From Micromonospora rhizosphaerae (lineage in GTDB: Bacteria > Actinomycetota > Actinomycetes > Mycobacteriales > Micromonosporaceae), in assembly GCF_900091465.1 (NCBI RefSeq), contig NZ_FMHV01000002.1, positions 1,612,001-1,676,000 on the forward strand: 64,000 nt of DNA. The letters are read 5' to 3'. Shown here one piece after another: positions 11,001-18,194 of this stretch; the stretch's first letter is position 1, and the number at the start of each line of letters is the position of its first letter. Made by a program: the position numbers and the translations under genes. The notes under the pieces are model-generated. The model saw only the letters and a list, made by a program, of their open reading frames with translations, was not told the DNA's origin and ran no database searches.

Positions 11001-11584
11001 CGGAGGAGGCGGCCGCCACGCAGGCCGGGGCGGCGAGCGGTGCCGCGACCCAGCAGTTCGCCAGGGTTGACGCCGCCGGTCGGGCCGTCCAGCAGACACC
11101 ACCCGGGACGACAGGTAACGCACCGATGGCACACACTCCGACGGCCGGCGGAGCGCCGCGCGACAACGGGCCGACGACGAACGGGGGCGGCCACCCCGGC
11201 TACGCCGAGGCTCTGCCCAACCGGCGGCCTACCCAGCAGCCGACCGGCGGCTGGCAGACCGCGGCCGACGACGGCTGGCGCGCCGCGTCCGCCGCCACAG
11301 AGGTCCCGGTGGCGGAGACCACCCAGAAGGGGCTGCCCAAGCGGACGCCGATGGCGCAGCTGGTTCCCGGCGGCGTGGAGAAGCCGACCACCTCGGTACA
11401 GCGGCGTACGCCGGAGGCGGTGCGGGGCCTGCTCTCGGCCTACCATCGGGGCGTGCAGCGGGGGCGTAACCAACCGACCGACAGCAACTCGACCGGCTCG
11501 GAGGCGACTCCGGGCGGGCAGCAGTCCTCGCAGTCTGGCTCAGGCCCGGTGGCCGGGAGCGGGCAGAAGGAGCAACAAGGATGA
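8054..11584 (+). CDS. cvnA: Conservon sensor histidine kinase-like protein CvnA
   Basis: A 1176-residue membrane kinase-like protein. A transmembrane helix near residues 35-55, an extracytoplasmic NIT (nitrate/nitrite-sensing-like) helical domain to about 325 and a second helix ([17 protein letters not shown]) precede a HAMP region. The ATPase domain shows an N-box [12 protein letters not shown] (about 556-567) and G1 box EDRGIGIS (about 590). From about 660 to 960 it is Pro/Ala/Gln-rich and likely disordered. The C-terminal 200 residues are conserved-looking, with AWFRTRRPG and [15 protein letters not shown]. Conservons are GTPase-linked signalling sets in actinomycetes. The GTG at 8054 follows GAGGAC. 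It overlaps cvnB by 4 bp (ATGA). Confidence 0.9.
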   Translation: MSKRPKTAGSSLSWLRRPASRLRDMPIWSKLGLIMIVPTIATVVVGSTGLVDHLQTLNNANRAGNLANLIGYSGDLVDRLQDERTAAVLLLSADTSQVKKRYTEAYDQVNQEADKAKDRYLQQRVELDNLPATLQKLLDGIDQNLTDLPGTRSQVFNGKIATSRATDVYEGLISDLLAVRDSSTQLAGDSDLSDRMRAAAAIARTKEFLSERRVVVHRAFDFGQLSPSLRQDYIASVTAEQQAQEAFTAIANRSEAEFYQQTVAGGDLREVLSYQGQINSNETGELTTLSFGPDQWDTAMVGNAKLIRTVESKLDGDVVKQADKLRSNVQRQVFLETGLLLSMLLLAILFAYLVARSMARSLRDLRQGALSVAQYGLPQAVARLRDPQVTGQLSPVQLANQIAEPLPVRSKDEFGQVTEAFNAVHLEAVRTAAEQAALRASVATMFVNLARRSQILVDRLIGHLDRLERGEEDPDRLAELFQLDHLATRMRRNDENLLVLAGADSTRVQREPAALIDVLRAAQSEVEHYTRIEFGVIDRDIEVAAHAVNDLVHLVAELFDNATAFSPPDSHVTVEARRVGDRASLYVEDRGIGISGEQLRELNERLATPPQVDVAVSRMMGLVVVARLAARHGVKAELRPGADRGTVADVTLPPSVLVPRALAGRVQQAPALPAATTGQQHAGPAPAFGALAALGQGPATPPAPRPGESGNQVTLGGRPFDPEPRNGAGTPASAGTMRSMPAWSDLTGASGVNGGDSFTPRSSNGQPIDPLPQRRAPGVGDPASTGQQPPVPRQLPSSPEARPYNPPPMSAPPLPPVSGVPVSSSPVSGYPVSAAPISGHPMSAAPAPGQPVSAPPTGQTPPYPAPPAPAPSAGAPPVWPPVAAPDREAATPPVPERFAAALDMTSELPRVARTDTPAATPPAVSRPPAAAATPPAGSRPPAPAANRPPQQAANRQRYADETMELPIFRELESAWFRTRRPGPEEAAATQAGAASGAATQQFARVDAAGRAVQQTPPGTTGNAPMAHTPTAGGAPRDNGPTTNGGGHPGYAEALPNRRPTQQPTGGWQTAADDGWRAASAATEVPVAETTQKGLPKRTPMAQLVPGGVEKPTTSVQRRTPEAVRGLLSAYHRGVQRGRNQPTDSNSTGSEATPGGQQSSQSGSGPVAGSGQKEQQG

Positions 11585-11985
11585 CTACTACGCAGGATCT
11601 CGGTTGGCTGCTGGCCAACTTCGCCGACCGGGTGCCCGGTGTCGCGCACGCGGTCGCCGTCTCGGCGGACGGCCTGCTCCTCGCGTCGTCTCGTGACCTT
11701 CCGCGGGACCGGGCCGACCAGCTGGCCGCGATCTCGTCCGGTCTGGTCAGCCTGACCCAGGGTGCGGCCCGCTGCTTCGAGGGCGGAGCGGTGCTGCAGA
11801 CGGTCGTCGAGATGGACAATGGATTCCTGTTCCTGATGTCCATCTCGGACGGCTCGTCGTTCGCGGTCCTGGCCGCGCGCAGCTGCGACGTCGGCCAGGT
11901 CGGTTACGAGATGGCCCTGCTCGTCGACCGGGTGGGCGAGGCACTGACCCCGCAGCCGCGGACGGCTGTCGGGATGATGGGCTGA
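11581..11985 (+). CDS. cvnB: Roadblock/LC7 protein CvnB
   Basis: A 134-residue roadblock/longin-fold protein, the standard second member of a conservon. It starts [39 protein letters not shown], the classical roadblock opening, and continues with the dimerisation strand and the [30 protein letters not shown] segment. In other systems these proteins pair with small GTPases (MglB-MglA) as activating or scaffold partners, so it probably acts on CvnD. Its ATG overlaps the cvnA stop (ATGA), indicating translational coupling. Confidence 0.93.
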   Translation: MTTTQDLGWLLANFADRVPGVAHAVAVSADGLLLASSRDLPRDRADQLAAISSGLVSLTQGAARCFEGGAVLQTVVEMDNGFLFLMSISDGSSFAVLAARSCDVGQVGYEMALLVDRVGEALTPQPRTAVGMMG

Positions 11986-12082
11986 TCGACGCGCTGGCCG
12001 GTGGGTCAGGAGCGGCAACAACAACAACGACGGGTTCCGCCGGGGCGAGCCGGTGCCGGGTACGAAGGAGGTGAGCGGCGAC

Positions 12083-12460
12083 ATGGCCGATCGTGACGAG
12101 CCGACCGGCGCGTTGGTCCGTCCATACGCCGTTACCCGTGGTCGTACCCGTCCCCGACTCGAAATCGCCCTGGAGGCGCTCGTCGAGACGACGGTGCGCG
12201 GTCGGGCCGCTGCCAATGGCAATGGCGGCCAAGGCCGGGAGCACCAGTACATCGCCGCGCTATGCGACGGGCGCGTGCAGTCGCTCGCCGAGATCGCGGC
12301 GCGGATGCAGCTTCCGCTCGGCGTGGCCCGGGTGCTCATCGCCGACATGGCGACGGACGGCCTGGTCGCGGTCCACGAGCCGACCATTTTGGACGACTCG
12401 GACGACGCGGTGGGCACTGAACTGCTGGAGAGGGTGCTGAGTGGACTTCGCAGGCTCTGA
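12083..12460 (+). CDS. cvnC: DUF742 protein CvnC
   Basis: A 125-residue DUF742 protein, the third conservon member. The N-terminal EPTGALVRPYAVTRGRTRPRLEIALEALVET and the winged-helix-like half HQYIAALCDGRVQSLAEIAARMQLPLGVARVLIADMATDGLVAVHEP are typical. The fold suggests a helix-turn-helix, but conservon CvnC proteins are thought to work with CvnB and CvnD at the membrane rather than as classical regulators. I chose ATG 12083, 12 nt after GAAGGAGG; GTG at 12071 would sit on the Shine-Dalgarno itself. It overlaps the cvnD GTG start by 20 bp. Confidence 0.9.
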   Translation: MADRDEPTGALVRPYAVTRGRTRPRLEIALEALVETTVRGRAAANGNGGQGREHQYIAALCDGRVQSLAEIAARMQLPLGVARVLIADMATDGLVAVHEPTILDDSDDAVGTELLERVLSGLRRL

Positions 12461-13055
12461 CATGTCGCACCGGCCGCCGACCCCGAGCGGGCGCGTGACG
12501 TCGGCGAAGATCGTTATCGCCGGTGGATTCGGCGTCGGGAAGACGACGCTGGTCGGCTCGGTCTCGGAGATCACGCCGCTGACGACTGAGGCCATCATGA
12601 CCTCCGCCGGCGTGGGCGTCGACGACAACCGGCAGGTGCCGGGCAAGACGACCACCACGGTGGCGATGGACTTCGGCCGTATCACCATCGACCGCGACCT
12701 GATCCTGTACCTGTTCGGTACGCCGGGTCAGACCCGGTTCTGGTTCATGTGGGACGAGTTGGTCCGTGGTGCCATCGGCGCCATCGTGCTGGTCGACACG
12801 CGCCGGCTGGCCGACTGCTTCGCCGCGATCGACTTCTTCGAGCACCGGCGGCTGCCGTACCTGGTGGCCATCAACTGCTTCGACGGCATGCAGTACCACG
12901 ATCCGCAGGACGTCCGGGACGCGCTGGCGATCTCCAGCGACGTCCCCGTGGTGGCCTGCGACGCCCGGAACCGGGAGTCGACGAAGCACGTGCTGATCTC
13001 GCTGGTCGAGTACGTGCTCACGATGCGTCGCTCCCGGGCGGTCGCGCCCGCCTGA
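12441..13055 (+). CDS. cvnD: Ras-like GTPase CvnD
   Basis: A 204-residue small GTPase of the conservon type (MglA/Ras-like). P-loop GGFGVGKTT is at about residues 28-36, the switch II region LFGTPGQTRFWFMWDEL contains the G3-type motif, and the recognition motif is replaced by AINCFDG in place of the NKxD of Ras, as is usual for this family. The segment RGAIGAIVLVDTRRLADCFAAIDFFE is characteristic. The start is GTG 12441, or ATG 12462 (MSHRPPTP) two bases after the cvnC stop. This is the last gene of the cvnABCD run, followed by a strong hairpin. No cytochrome P450 gene, present in some conservons, follows. Confidence 0.93.
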   Translation: MDFAGSDMSHRPPTPSGRVTSAKIVIAGGFGVGKTTLVGSVSEITPLTTEAIMTSAGVGVDDNRQVPGKTTTTVAMDFGRITIDRDLILYLFGTPGQTRFWFMWDELVRGAIGAIVLVDTRRLADCFAAIDFFEHRRLPYLVAINCFDGMQYHDPQDVRDALAISSDVPVVACDARNRESTKHVLISLVEYVLTMRRSRAVAPA

Positions 13056-13069
13056 TCGGCGCCGCCCGC

Positions 13070-13101
13070 GCCCGGTGACAGCCTCGGCCGTCACCGGGCG
13101 C
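13070..13101 (+). terminator. Hairpin terminator after cvnD
   Basis: CGCCCGGTGAC (13070-13080) pairs perfectly with GTCACCGGGCG (13091-13101) around a 10-nt loop, 14 bp after the cvnD stop. There is no long T-run, common in high-GC actinomycetes. It is the probable end of the conservon transcript. Confidence 0.65.
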
Positions 13102-13185
13102 TTCTCGCTGTCCAGCCCCGGCGTGGACGCACCGCCGTCGCTCCGTCCGCCGTGGCGACCACGCTGGACCGACCGGGGTGGACGG

Positions 13186-13335
13186 TCAGGAGTACAGGGT
13201 CCAGCTGCCGTTGGGTCGTGGCCGTGCTGCCGGTCCTGGCGTTTCCGGCGCGTCGTCCGGGTGGTGGCCCTACCCGCAGGCGCTGAGCAGCAGGGTGCTC
13301 GTCGCCGCGGCGAGGACAACCCGACGGCTCAGCAC
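13186..13335 (-). pseudogene. Broken lipoprotein-like short frame
   Basis: Reading left from GTG 13335 gives MLSRRVVLAAATSTLLLSACG, a convincing lipoprotein (possibly twin-arginine) signal with lipobox LSAC, then TAG at 13270-13272. The same frame continues for 27 codons to NGSWTLYS and a TGA at 13186. The most economical reading is a decayed lipoprotein gene with an in-frame amber stop, since no ribosome site is visible and nothing recognisable follows. Chance resemblance or a short peptide cannot be excluded. The rest of 13102-13493 has no convincing coding frame on either strand. Confidence 0.35.
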
Positions 13336-13493
13336 GGAGGAATCGATCGCCGGTCGCCATCAGGAGTCGCCTTCCCACCCCGGCGACGCCCGCCGCCGGC
13401 TGTACCGCCGGAAGGTCTCCGGCCGCCACGACCCGGCGTCAAGTTATCCGGGTGTGGGCAGGAACACGCAGCTGGAAGGCGTCTCCGCGACGG

Positions 13494-15800
13494 TCAGGAA
13501 CGGTAGCCGGCGGAGCGGTACTCGTACTCCCGGTCGTCGTCCCGATCGCCGGTGTCGCGGCTGAAGTCCCAGCCGCCGGCCGACTCCCGGCCGGGGCGGC
13601 CGCCGACCGCGAACCCACCGATCTCCTGACCCCGGCGCCAGCCGCGGAAGTAGCCGGTGGTGTTCTCGGCGATGCTGGCCGCGTTCCGGACGATCCGCAG
13701 TGGACGCTCTTCGCGCAGCGGCGAACCGGGGACCAGGTTGGCCTGGGGGACCCGCTTCGGCAGACCCGCCGACGTCGCCTCGCCCACCGACGGGCGGGCG
13801 GCCTGCTCGGCGGCCTGCCAGCCGGTGTCCGCGGTGGTCGACCAGTCCAGGTCGGAGTCGTCGTGCCCGATGAACCAGGCGGATTTGGCCGCGGCGAAGA
13901 TGAGCAGGTCGCCATCGCCCTCGTCGGAGACGGGCGGCGGCCGGTGCTCCTTCGGCGCGGGTCGGCGCTCCGCCGGCATCGGGAGTTCGGCGCGGGACAC
14001 CGGCCGGCCGTTGCGGGGGGCCTCCTCCCGCTCGACCAGCCGCAACGGCGGCGTGTCCAGGCCGGGGTCGGTCGGCGGGTTCAGATTGTCCCGCAGCGCC
14101 CGGTCGGCCAGCGGCGGTGGCTCGACGAGCCGCAGCATCGGCGGCTCCTGGGGCAGGTCGTCGGCGAGCCACGGTGGAGTGACCCGACCCGCGCCCGGAT
14201 CGGTCGGCGCGTCGACCTTTCGCCCGCCCCGGTCACCGTACGGGTAGGCGGGCGGAGCGTCGGCCGGGCTGTCGGCGAGGTCGTCGCTGTTGTTGACCAG
14301 CGGCCAGTTGGCCCGGGATCCCGGGGGGGCGGACTGCTGGCCGGGGCGCGGCGCCGGCACCGGGATGCTCAGGTCGGTCGCGCTGAAGCCTCCGGTGGGC
14401 GGCGCCTTCTCGGTGGTGGTCTTGGGCCGTGGCGGAATGATGCTCCGCTGCCGCTCGGCACGGGCGCTGTTGATGGCCGCCGTGGTCAGCGTGGGCCGGA
14501 ACGGCTCGCCGGCCTCGGCCGGTGGCACCGTGCCCCGCTGCGCCGGGGCGATCGGGGTGATCCCGGGCGGCGGCGGAGGCGGCGCGGAGACCGGACGGTT
14601 GCTGGGCGGGGTGATCGGCTCGCCCCGCGAGGGCGGCGCGGAGATGGGCCTGCCGTTCGCGGCGGCCGGGGTGACCGGCGCCGGGGCGACCGGCGGCGGC
14701 GCGACGGGGGCCGGGGCGACCGGTGGCGGACCGAGCGGCCGGGGCGGGAGCGGCGCGGGCCCGCCGGAGACGGGCTCCGGACGACCGCGGCGGCCCACCG
14801 GCTCGGGCTCCGCCGAGCGGACCGCCCGCAGCCCGGCACCGCTGCTGTTCGGGCCGGGCAGCTCGCCGACCGGTTCGCCGCGCCGGGCGGCGGCCCGGCG
14901 ACCAGGGGCCGGGGTGCTGGCCCGGGCGGTGAGCGCGTTGACCAGCGAGTCGCAACCGGCGTCGCAGGCCCGGACGGAGGCGACCGCCTGCCGGACGGTC
15001 TCCGCCACGGCGGAGGTGAGTGCCTGGTTGACCGCCGCCCGCAGCGGCGTCTCGGAGATGGCGACCCGCAGGGCGGTCACCGCGTCGTTGATCTCGTCGG
15101 CGCCGGCGACCCCCTCGGCGGCGAGGCGCGCGGCGACGGTGTCCGCGGCGGCCGGGACCCCCCGGCCCCGACCGTTGCCGCCGCTGAGCATGCCGGGCTC
15201 CGGCAACGCGTCGAGCACGGCCAGCGAGACCGGCTCGGCCGGGTCCGGGTAGGCCCGCAGAGCGGCCGGGTAGAGCTCGCGGAGCACCTCGCGCAGCGCC
15301 ACCGCGGCGGAGTGGCGCCCGCTGGCCAGCGCGGCGTGCGCGGCGAGGACCTGCTTGTAGCCGGCCAGGTTGCGGGGGGCCGGGAGGGTGACCGCGGAGA
15401 GCGCGCCGGCCTGGAGGGCTCGGGCCAGCCCGACCGCCCGGCGCTCGGCCGGCGGGGACTGCATCTCCTCCAGCGAGTCGTCGTCGGCGAAGCGCTCCGC
15501 GAAGTCGTCGACCGAGTCGTCGTCCGCGATCGCCAGCGGACGGCCCGCGGCGCTGAGCAGTGAGGTGACCGTGTGGTCGTCGCTGTCGGCGGCGATCGCC
15601 GCACCGCTCGGCCCGCCCGACCGCTCCACGAGCAGCGCGACCAGCTGGGCATAGCCAGCCGGGTCGTCGCCGACCTCGCAGACATGCAGCAGACGGCCTG
15701 CGTCGTCAACCACAGCGGACGTCAGCGTCGAACCGGCCGAAGCCGGTCGGTCGGCCGGATCCGCCGAGGCCAGACCGCAGTACACGCGCACGAGCGCCAC
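13494..15800 (-). CDS. IS110-transposase-like protein with conservon-type tail
   Basis: A 768-residue protein. Residues about 1-240 look like the DEDD/RuvC-like N-terminal half of IS110-family transposases (VRVYCGLASAD..., AVVDDAGRLLHVCEVG, later HSAAVALREVLRELYPAALRAYPDP). Next come a helical part (about 240-320), a long Pro-rich, probably disordered middle, and a C-terminal region with LLIFAAAKSAWFIG and AGLPKRVPQANLVPG. That tail matches the tail of CvnA encoded head-to-head 440 bp away. I see no IS ends or target duplication. GTG 15800 lies 8 nt after GGGAGGAGG; GTG 15824 would add 8 residues and put the Shine-Dalgarno inside the gene. It is probably cotranscribed with the acidic-protein gene 64 bp upstream. 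Domesticated function unknown. Confidence 0.75.
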   Translation of the reverse strand: MALVRVYCGLASADPADRPASAGSTLTSAVVDDAGRLLHVCEVGDDPAGYAQLVALLVERSGGPSGAAIAADSDDHTVTSLLSAAGRPLAIADDDSVDDFAERFADDDSLEEMQSPPAERRAVGLARALQAGALSAVTLPAPRNLAGYKQVLAAHAALASGRHSAAVALREVLRELYPAALRAYPDPAEPVSLAVLDALPEPGMLSGGNGRGRGVPAAADTVAARLAAEGVAGADEINDAVTALRVAISETPLRAAVNQALTSAVAETVRQAVASVRACDAGCDSLVNALTARASTPAPGRRAAARRGEPVGELPGPNSSGAGLRAVRSAEPEPVGRRGRPEPVSGGPAPLPPRPLGPPPVAPAPVAPPPVAPAPVTPAAANGRPISAPPSRGEPITPPSNRPVSAPPPPPPGITPIAPAQRGTVPPAEAGEPFRPTLTTAAINSARAERQRSIIPPRPKTTTEKAPPTGGFSATDLSIPVPAPRPGQQSAPPGSRANWPLVNNSDDLADSPADAPPAYPYGDRGGRKVDAPTDPGAGRVTPPWLADDLPQEPPMLRLVEPPPLADRALRDNLNPPTDPGLDTPPLRLVEREEAPRNGRPVSRAELPMPAERRPAPKEHRPPPVSDEGDGDLLIFAAAKSAWFIGHDDSDLDWSTTADTGWQAAEQAARPSVGEATSAGLPKRVPQANLVPGSPLREERPLRIVRNAASIAENTTGYFRGWRRGQEIGGFAVGGRPGRESAGGWDFSRDTGDRDDDREYEYRSAGYRS

Positions 15801-15864
15801 GGCGTCGTCCTCCTCCCGGGACACAGGGCTTTCTCTGCCAGAGACTGATGCTCCCCGCTACGGG

Positions 15865-16764
15865 TCAGTCGCGCCAGTCCACGACGGCAGAGATCTTGCC
15901 GACAATGGTGCGCCAACCCAAACTTGCGGTTTGTGCCCCGATTTTCTTCAGGCGCCGCCGGCCCAGGAAACCACCGATTCCGCCGTTGACAGTGGCCCGC
16001 AGCGCCTCGTCCAGGTCGTCCAGGCTGGAGCCTGCGGAGAGCATGTCCAGCACGGCTGGTAGGCGCAGTGCGTACGCAACGTCACGGGCGATCTCGCCGG
16101 CCTCGATCAGGAGCGTGGGATCCCACGTGTCGTGGCCGCCGCGGAGGTTCTCCACCACCAGGTCGAGCTCGTACGTGTCCTCGTCCAGCGGGGCGATGTC
16201 GGCCGGTTCCACCCGTTCGGACAGTTCACTCCAACTGTCCAGTTGAGACAGGTCGTTGGGCGCACCGGATCGGATGAAACTGACCAGCGACTCCGGCGTC
16301 TTGAACAGCAGCAGCCGGCCCCGCTGGCTGAGGAAGACGGGCACCTCCTCGTCGCCGGCCGCCTCCTCGGCCTCCTCGTCTTCCTCCTCCTCGGCCTCGG
16401 CGCGCTGGCGGCCCTCCCGCCGCTCCTCCTCGTCCTCGGCGGACAGGGCGGCGAACTCCTCGTCGAGGATCACCACCTCCTCGTCCTCCTCGGCCTCGAC
16501 GACCTGGCGACGGGCCAGGAACGGGTCCTCCTCGTCGCGCTCGGTGACGTCGGTCGGGGTCAGCTCCCGGGCCGGCCGGTACGCCCGGAGGGTGAGGCCG
16601 GTCCCGGCGGGCAGGGCGATCTCCACGGGGTCGATCCGCAGCTCGTCCCAGAGCGCGCGGGCGGCCGCGGAGCGGTCGGCGTCGACCTCGTCTGCGGCCG
16701 GCTCGGTGGTGTCGTCGAGCTCGGGCTCGTCGGCGTCGGGCCGTTGGGGCGACTGGCGGGCCAC
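15865..16764 (-). CDS. Acidic protein of unknown function
   Basis: A 299-residue cytoplasmic protein without signal or membrane segments. Residues about 85-150 are extremely rich in Glu/Asp (runs such as EEEEDEEAEEAAGDEE). The C-terminal half is ordered-looking: VPVFLSQRGRLLLFKTPESLVSFIRSGAPNDL, then DTYELDLVVENLRGG and a helical end with a basic loop FLGRRRLKKIG. I do not recognise the family. The GTG at 16764 is preceded by GGAGG at 5-nt spacing and is preferred over upstream in-frame starts. It lies in the same direction as, and upstream of, the transposase-like gene, so the two likely form an operon facing the conservon. Confidence 0.72.
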   Translation of the reverse strand: MARQSPQRPDADEPELDDTTEPAADEVDADRSAAARALWDELRIDPVEIALPAGTGLTLRAYRPARELTPTDVTERDEEDPFLARRQVVEAEEDEEVVILDEEFAALSAEDEEERREGRQRAEAEEEEDEEAEEAAGDEEVPVFLSQRGRLLLFKTPESLVSFIRSGAPNDLSQLDSWSELSERVEPADIAPLDEDTYELDLVVENLRGGHDTWDPTLLIEAGEIARDVAYALRLPAVLDMLSAGSSLDDLDEALRATVNGGIGGFLGRRRLKKIGAQTASLGWRTIVGKISAVVDWRD

Positions 16765-16911
16765 GCTGACCTCCGTGTGCTGTCGGGTTGCCCACCCGGC
16801 GACGCCTCGGCCGCCGAGTGACTCTGGGCACATACCCTAGTGGGCCACCCACCGGGGCCGGGACCGCACCCCGGTGGCGTCCCGTCCGGCGGACAAGTAG
16901 CGTTGCTACGC

Positions 16912-17253
16912 ATGAAGGCCCAGGCGCTGCATGGACACCTGGACGCGCTGCTGCTGGCGGTGCTGGAGCAGGGCGCGCTGCACGGCTACGCGATCATCGA
17001 GGCGCTCCGGGCGCGCAGCGGCGGCACGCTGGACCTGCCCACCGGCACGATCTATCCGGCGCTCCGCAGGCTGGAGCGGGCCGGGTACGTCACCAGCTCG
17101 TGGAGCACGGTCAGCGGGCGGGAGCGGCGGACCTACCAGCTCACCGAGGCGGGCGGGCGCGCGCTGGCCGGCGAGCGGGCCGGCTGGCAGGAGTTCAGCG
17201 CCACCGTCGGCCGTTTCCTCGGCCCTGAGCAGCCACCCACCGCACCGGCCTGA
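16912..17253 (+). CDS. PadR-family transcriptional regulator (short)
   Basis: A 113-residue PadR winged helix of the short subfamily: LDALLLAVLEQGALHGYAIIEAL, then the family hallmark LPTGTIYPALRRLERAGYVTSSWSTVSGRERRTYQLTEAGG. A TAGCGT box at 16898-16903 lies 8 nt before the ATG, suggesting a leaderless mRNA. It converges with a membrane protein gene of the kind often paired with PadR repressors, so that protein or a drug transporter may be its target. Confidence 0.9.
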   Translation: MKAQALHGHLDALLLAVLEQGALHGYAIIEALRARSGGTLDLPTGTIYPALRRLERAGYVTSSWSTVSGRERRTYQLTEAGGRALAGERAGWQEFSATVGRFLGPEQPPTAPA

Positions 17254-17303
17254 CCCTGCCCGGTGTCCCGCGCACATCGCACCCCCGCCCCACCCATCGC
17301 AAA

Positions 17304-17364
17304 GATCGTCTGCACTTCCCCGCCACGACACGCCGGCGAGACGCTCGGAGGAGTGCAGACGATC
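17304..17364. repeat. Inverted repeat between convergent genes
   Basis: GATCGTCTGCACT (17304-17316) and its exact reverse complement (17352-17364) flank 35 bp that include the partly paired CCCCG/CGGAG. Its place between convergent genes suggests a bidirectional terminator, but the long arms and sequence look more like a dispersed intergenic palindrome. Confidence 0.55.
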
Positions 17365-17367
17365 ATG

Positions 17368-17435
17368 GGCCCAGCCCAGCCCAGCCCAGCCCAGCCAGCC
17401 CAGCCGGGCCGGGCCCGGCCGGGCCGGGCCGGGGG
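17368..17435. repeat. Low-complexity CCCAG / CCGGG tracts
   Basis: About seven imperfect copies of a CCCAG pentamer run from 17369 to about 17403 and grade into GGGCC/CCGGG repeats to about 17435. It lies between the palindrome and the end of the membrane protein gene, is strand-asymmetric, and is a likely site of slippage and length variation. Confidence 0.7.
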
Positions 17436-17460
17436 TCGGCGGTGCCGCCGGCGGGCTGGG

Positions 17461-18132
17461 TCAGCGAGTGGTGGCGAGCCAGGACCGGGCGGCGCGTCCC
17501 AGCGAGAAATAGGCAGCCCCCACCAACACCGCGCCGACGATCATCGGCGGCCAGGTCAGGGCGGCGTCCCAGAGCGCGACCGACCAGGCGAAGAGGGCGA
17601 CCCCGGCGACCGAGCCAAGGGCGAGCGCGCCGGTCAGGCCCAGCCCCAGCACGCGCGCGGCGGTGGGCGCGCCGATCTCGCCTCGTCGCGCCGCCCGCGT
17701 CCCGAGCACCAGGCTGGCCAGGGCGAACCCGGCGACGGCCAGCCAGATCCAGTTCAGCGACGCGGAGAGCAGTAGGTAGATCGCGGGCGGCCGGGGGCCG
17801 TCGCTCCAACTCGACCCACGCCAGGTGAGGTCGCCTGCGGCGACCAGCGCCAAGGCCACCGCCAGGGCGCGCAGCGCCAGCCCGCGCAGGGCCGCGGCCG
17901 CCAACTCGGTCTGGTAGCCGGGGACGAGCTGGGCGGCGCTGCCGAACTCCGCCACCGCGCGCCGCTCCGCCTCCGCCGCCGGCAGCCCGCCCTCCCGGTA
18001 CGCCTCGGCGGCGTCCAGCAGCGCGTGCCGCGCCTCGGTGAGCAGGTCCGCCTTGAGCCGGGCCGGCCCACGCAGGCGGCCGGCCAACTCGCTCAGGCGC
18101 TCCTCCACCAGCACGTCGTCGAACCCCCGCAT
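17461..18132 (-). CDS. Membrane protein with permease-prefix-like N-terminus
   Basis: A 223-residue protein. Residues 1-80 (FDDVLVEERLSELAGRLRGPARLKADLLTEARHALLDAAEAYREGG) are a soluble helical domain like the permease prefix domain 1/HAAS modules commonly encoded beside PadR regulators. Four hydrophobic segments follow (about residues 85-105, 125-150, 165-190 and 195-210). ATG 18132 is chosen because the conserved region begins there. The role is unknown; it may interact with a transporter. It is convergent with the padR gene rather than in its operon. Confidence 0.8.
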   Translation of the reverse strand: MRGFDDVLVEERLSELAGRLRGPARLKADLLTEARHALLDAAEAYREGGLPAAEAERRAVAEFGSAAQLVPGYQTELAAAALRGLALRALAVALALVAAGDLTWRGSSWSDGPRPPAIYLLLSASLNWIWLAVAGFALASLVLGTRAARRGEIGAPTAARVLGLGLTGALALGSVAGVALFAWSVALWDAALTWPPMIVGAVLVGAAYFSLGRAARSWLATTR

Positions 18133-18194
18133 GGCCCCACCCTGCCATCCGCGGCCGGGGCGACGCGTCCGGGAATATCCCCGAGAAACATTGC

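Noticed and set aside
7904..11473. 1189-codon - strand frame opposite cvnA
   Set aside because: Shadow frame; the + strand protein has clear kinase-type motifs and a conservon context.
13075..13506. Possible + strand gene between cvnD and the opposing operon
   Set aside because: No start signal, no family match and it begins inside the terminator hairpin.
13494..15824. Active IS110 insertion sequence
   Set aside because: The protein has a long fused C-terminal region, is in an operon with a cellular gene, and no repeat ends or target features are visible.
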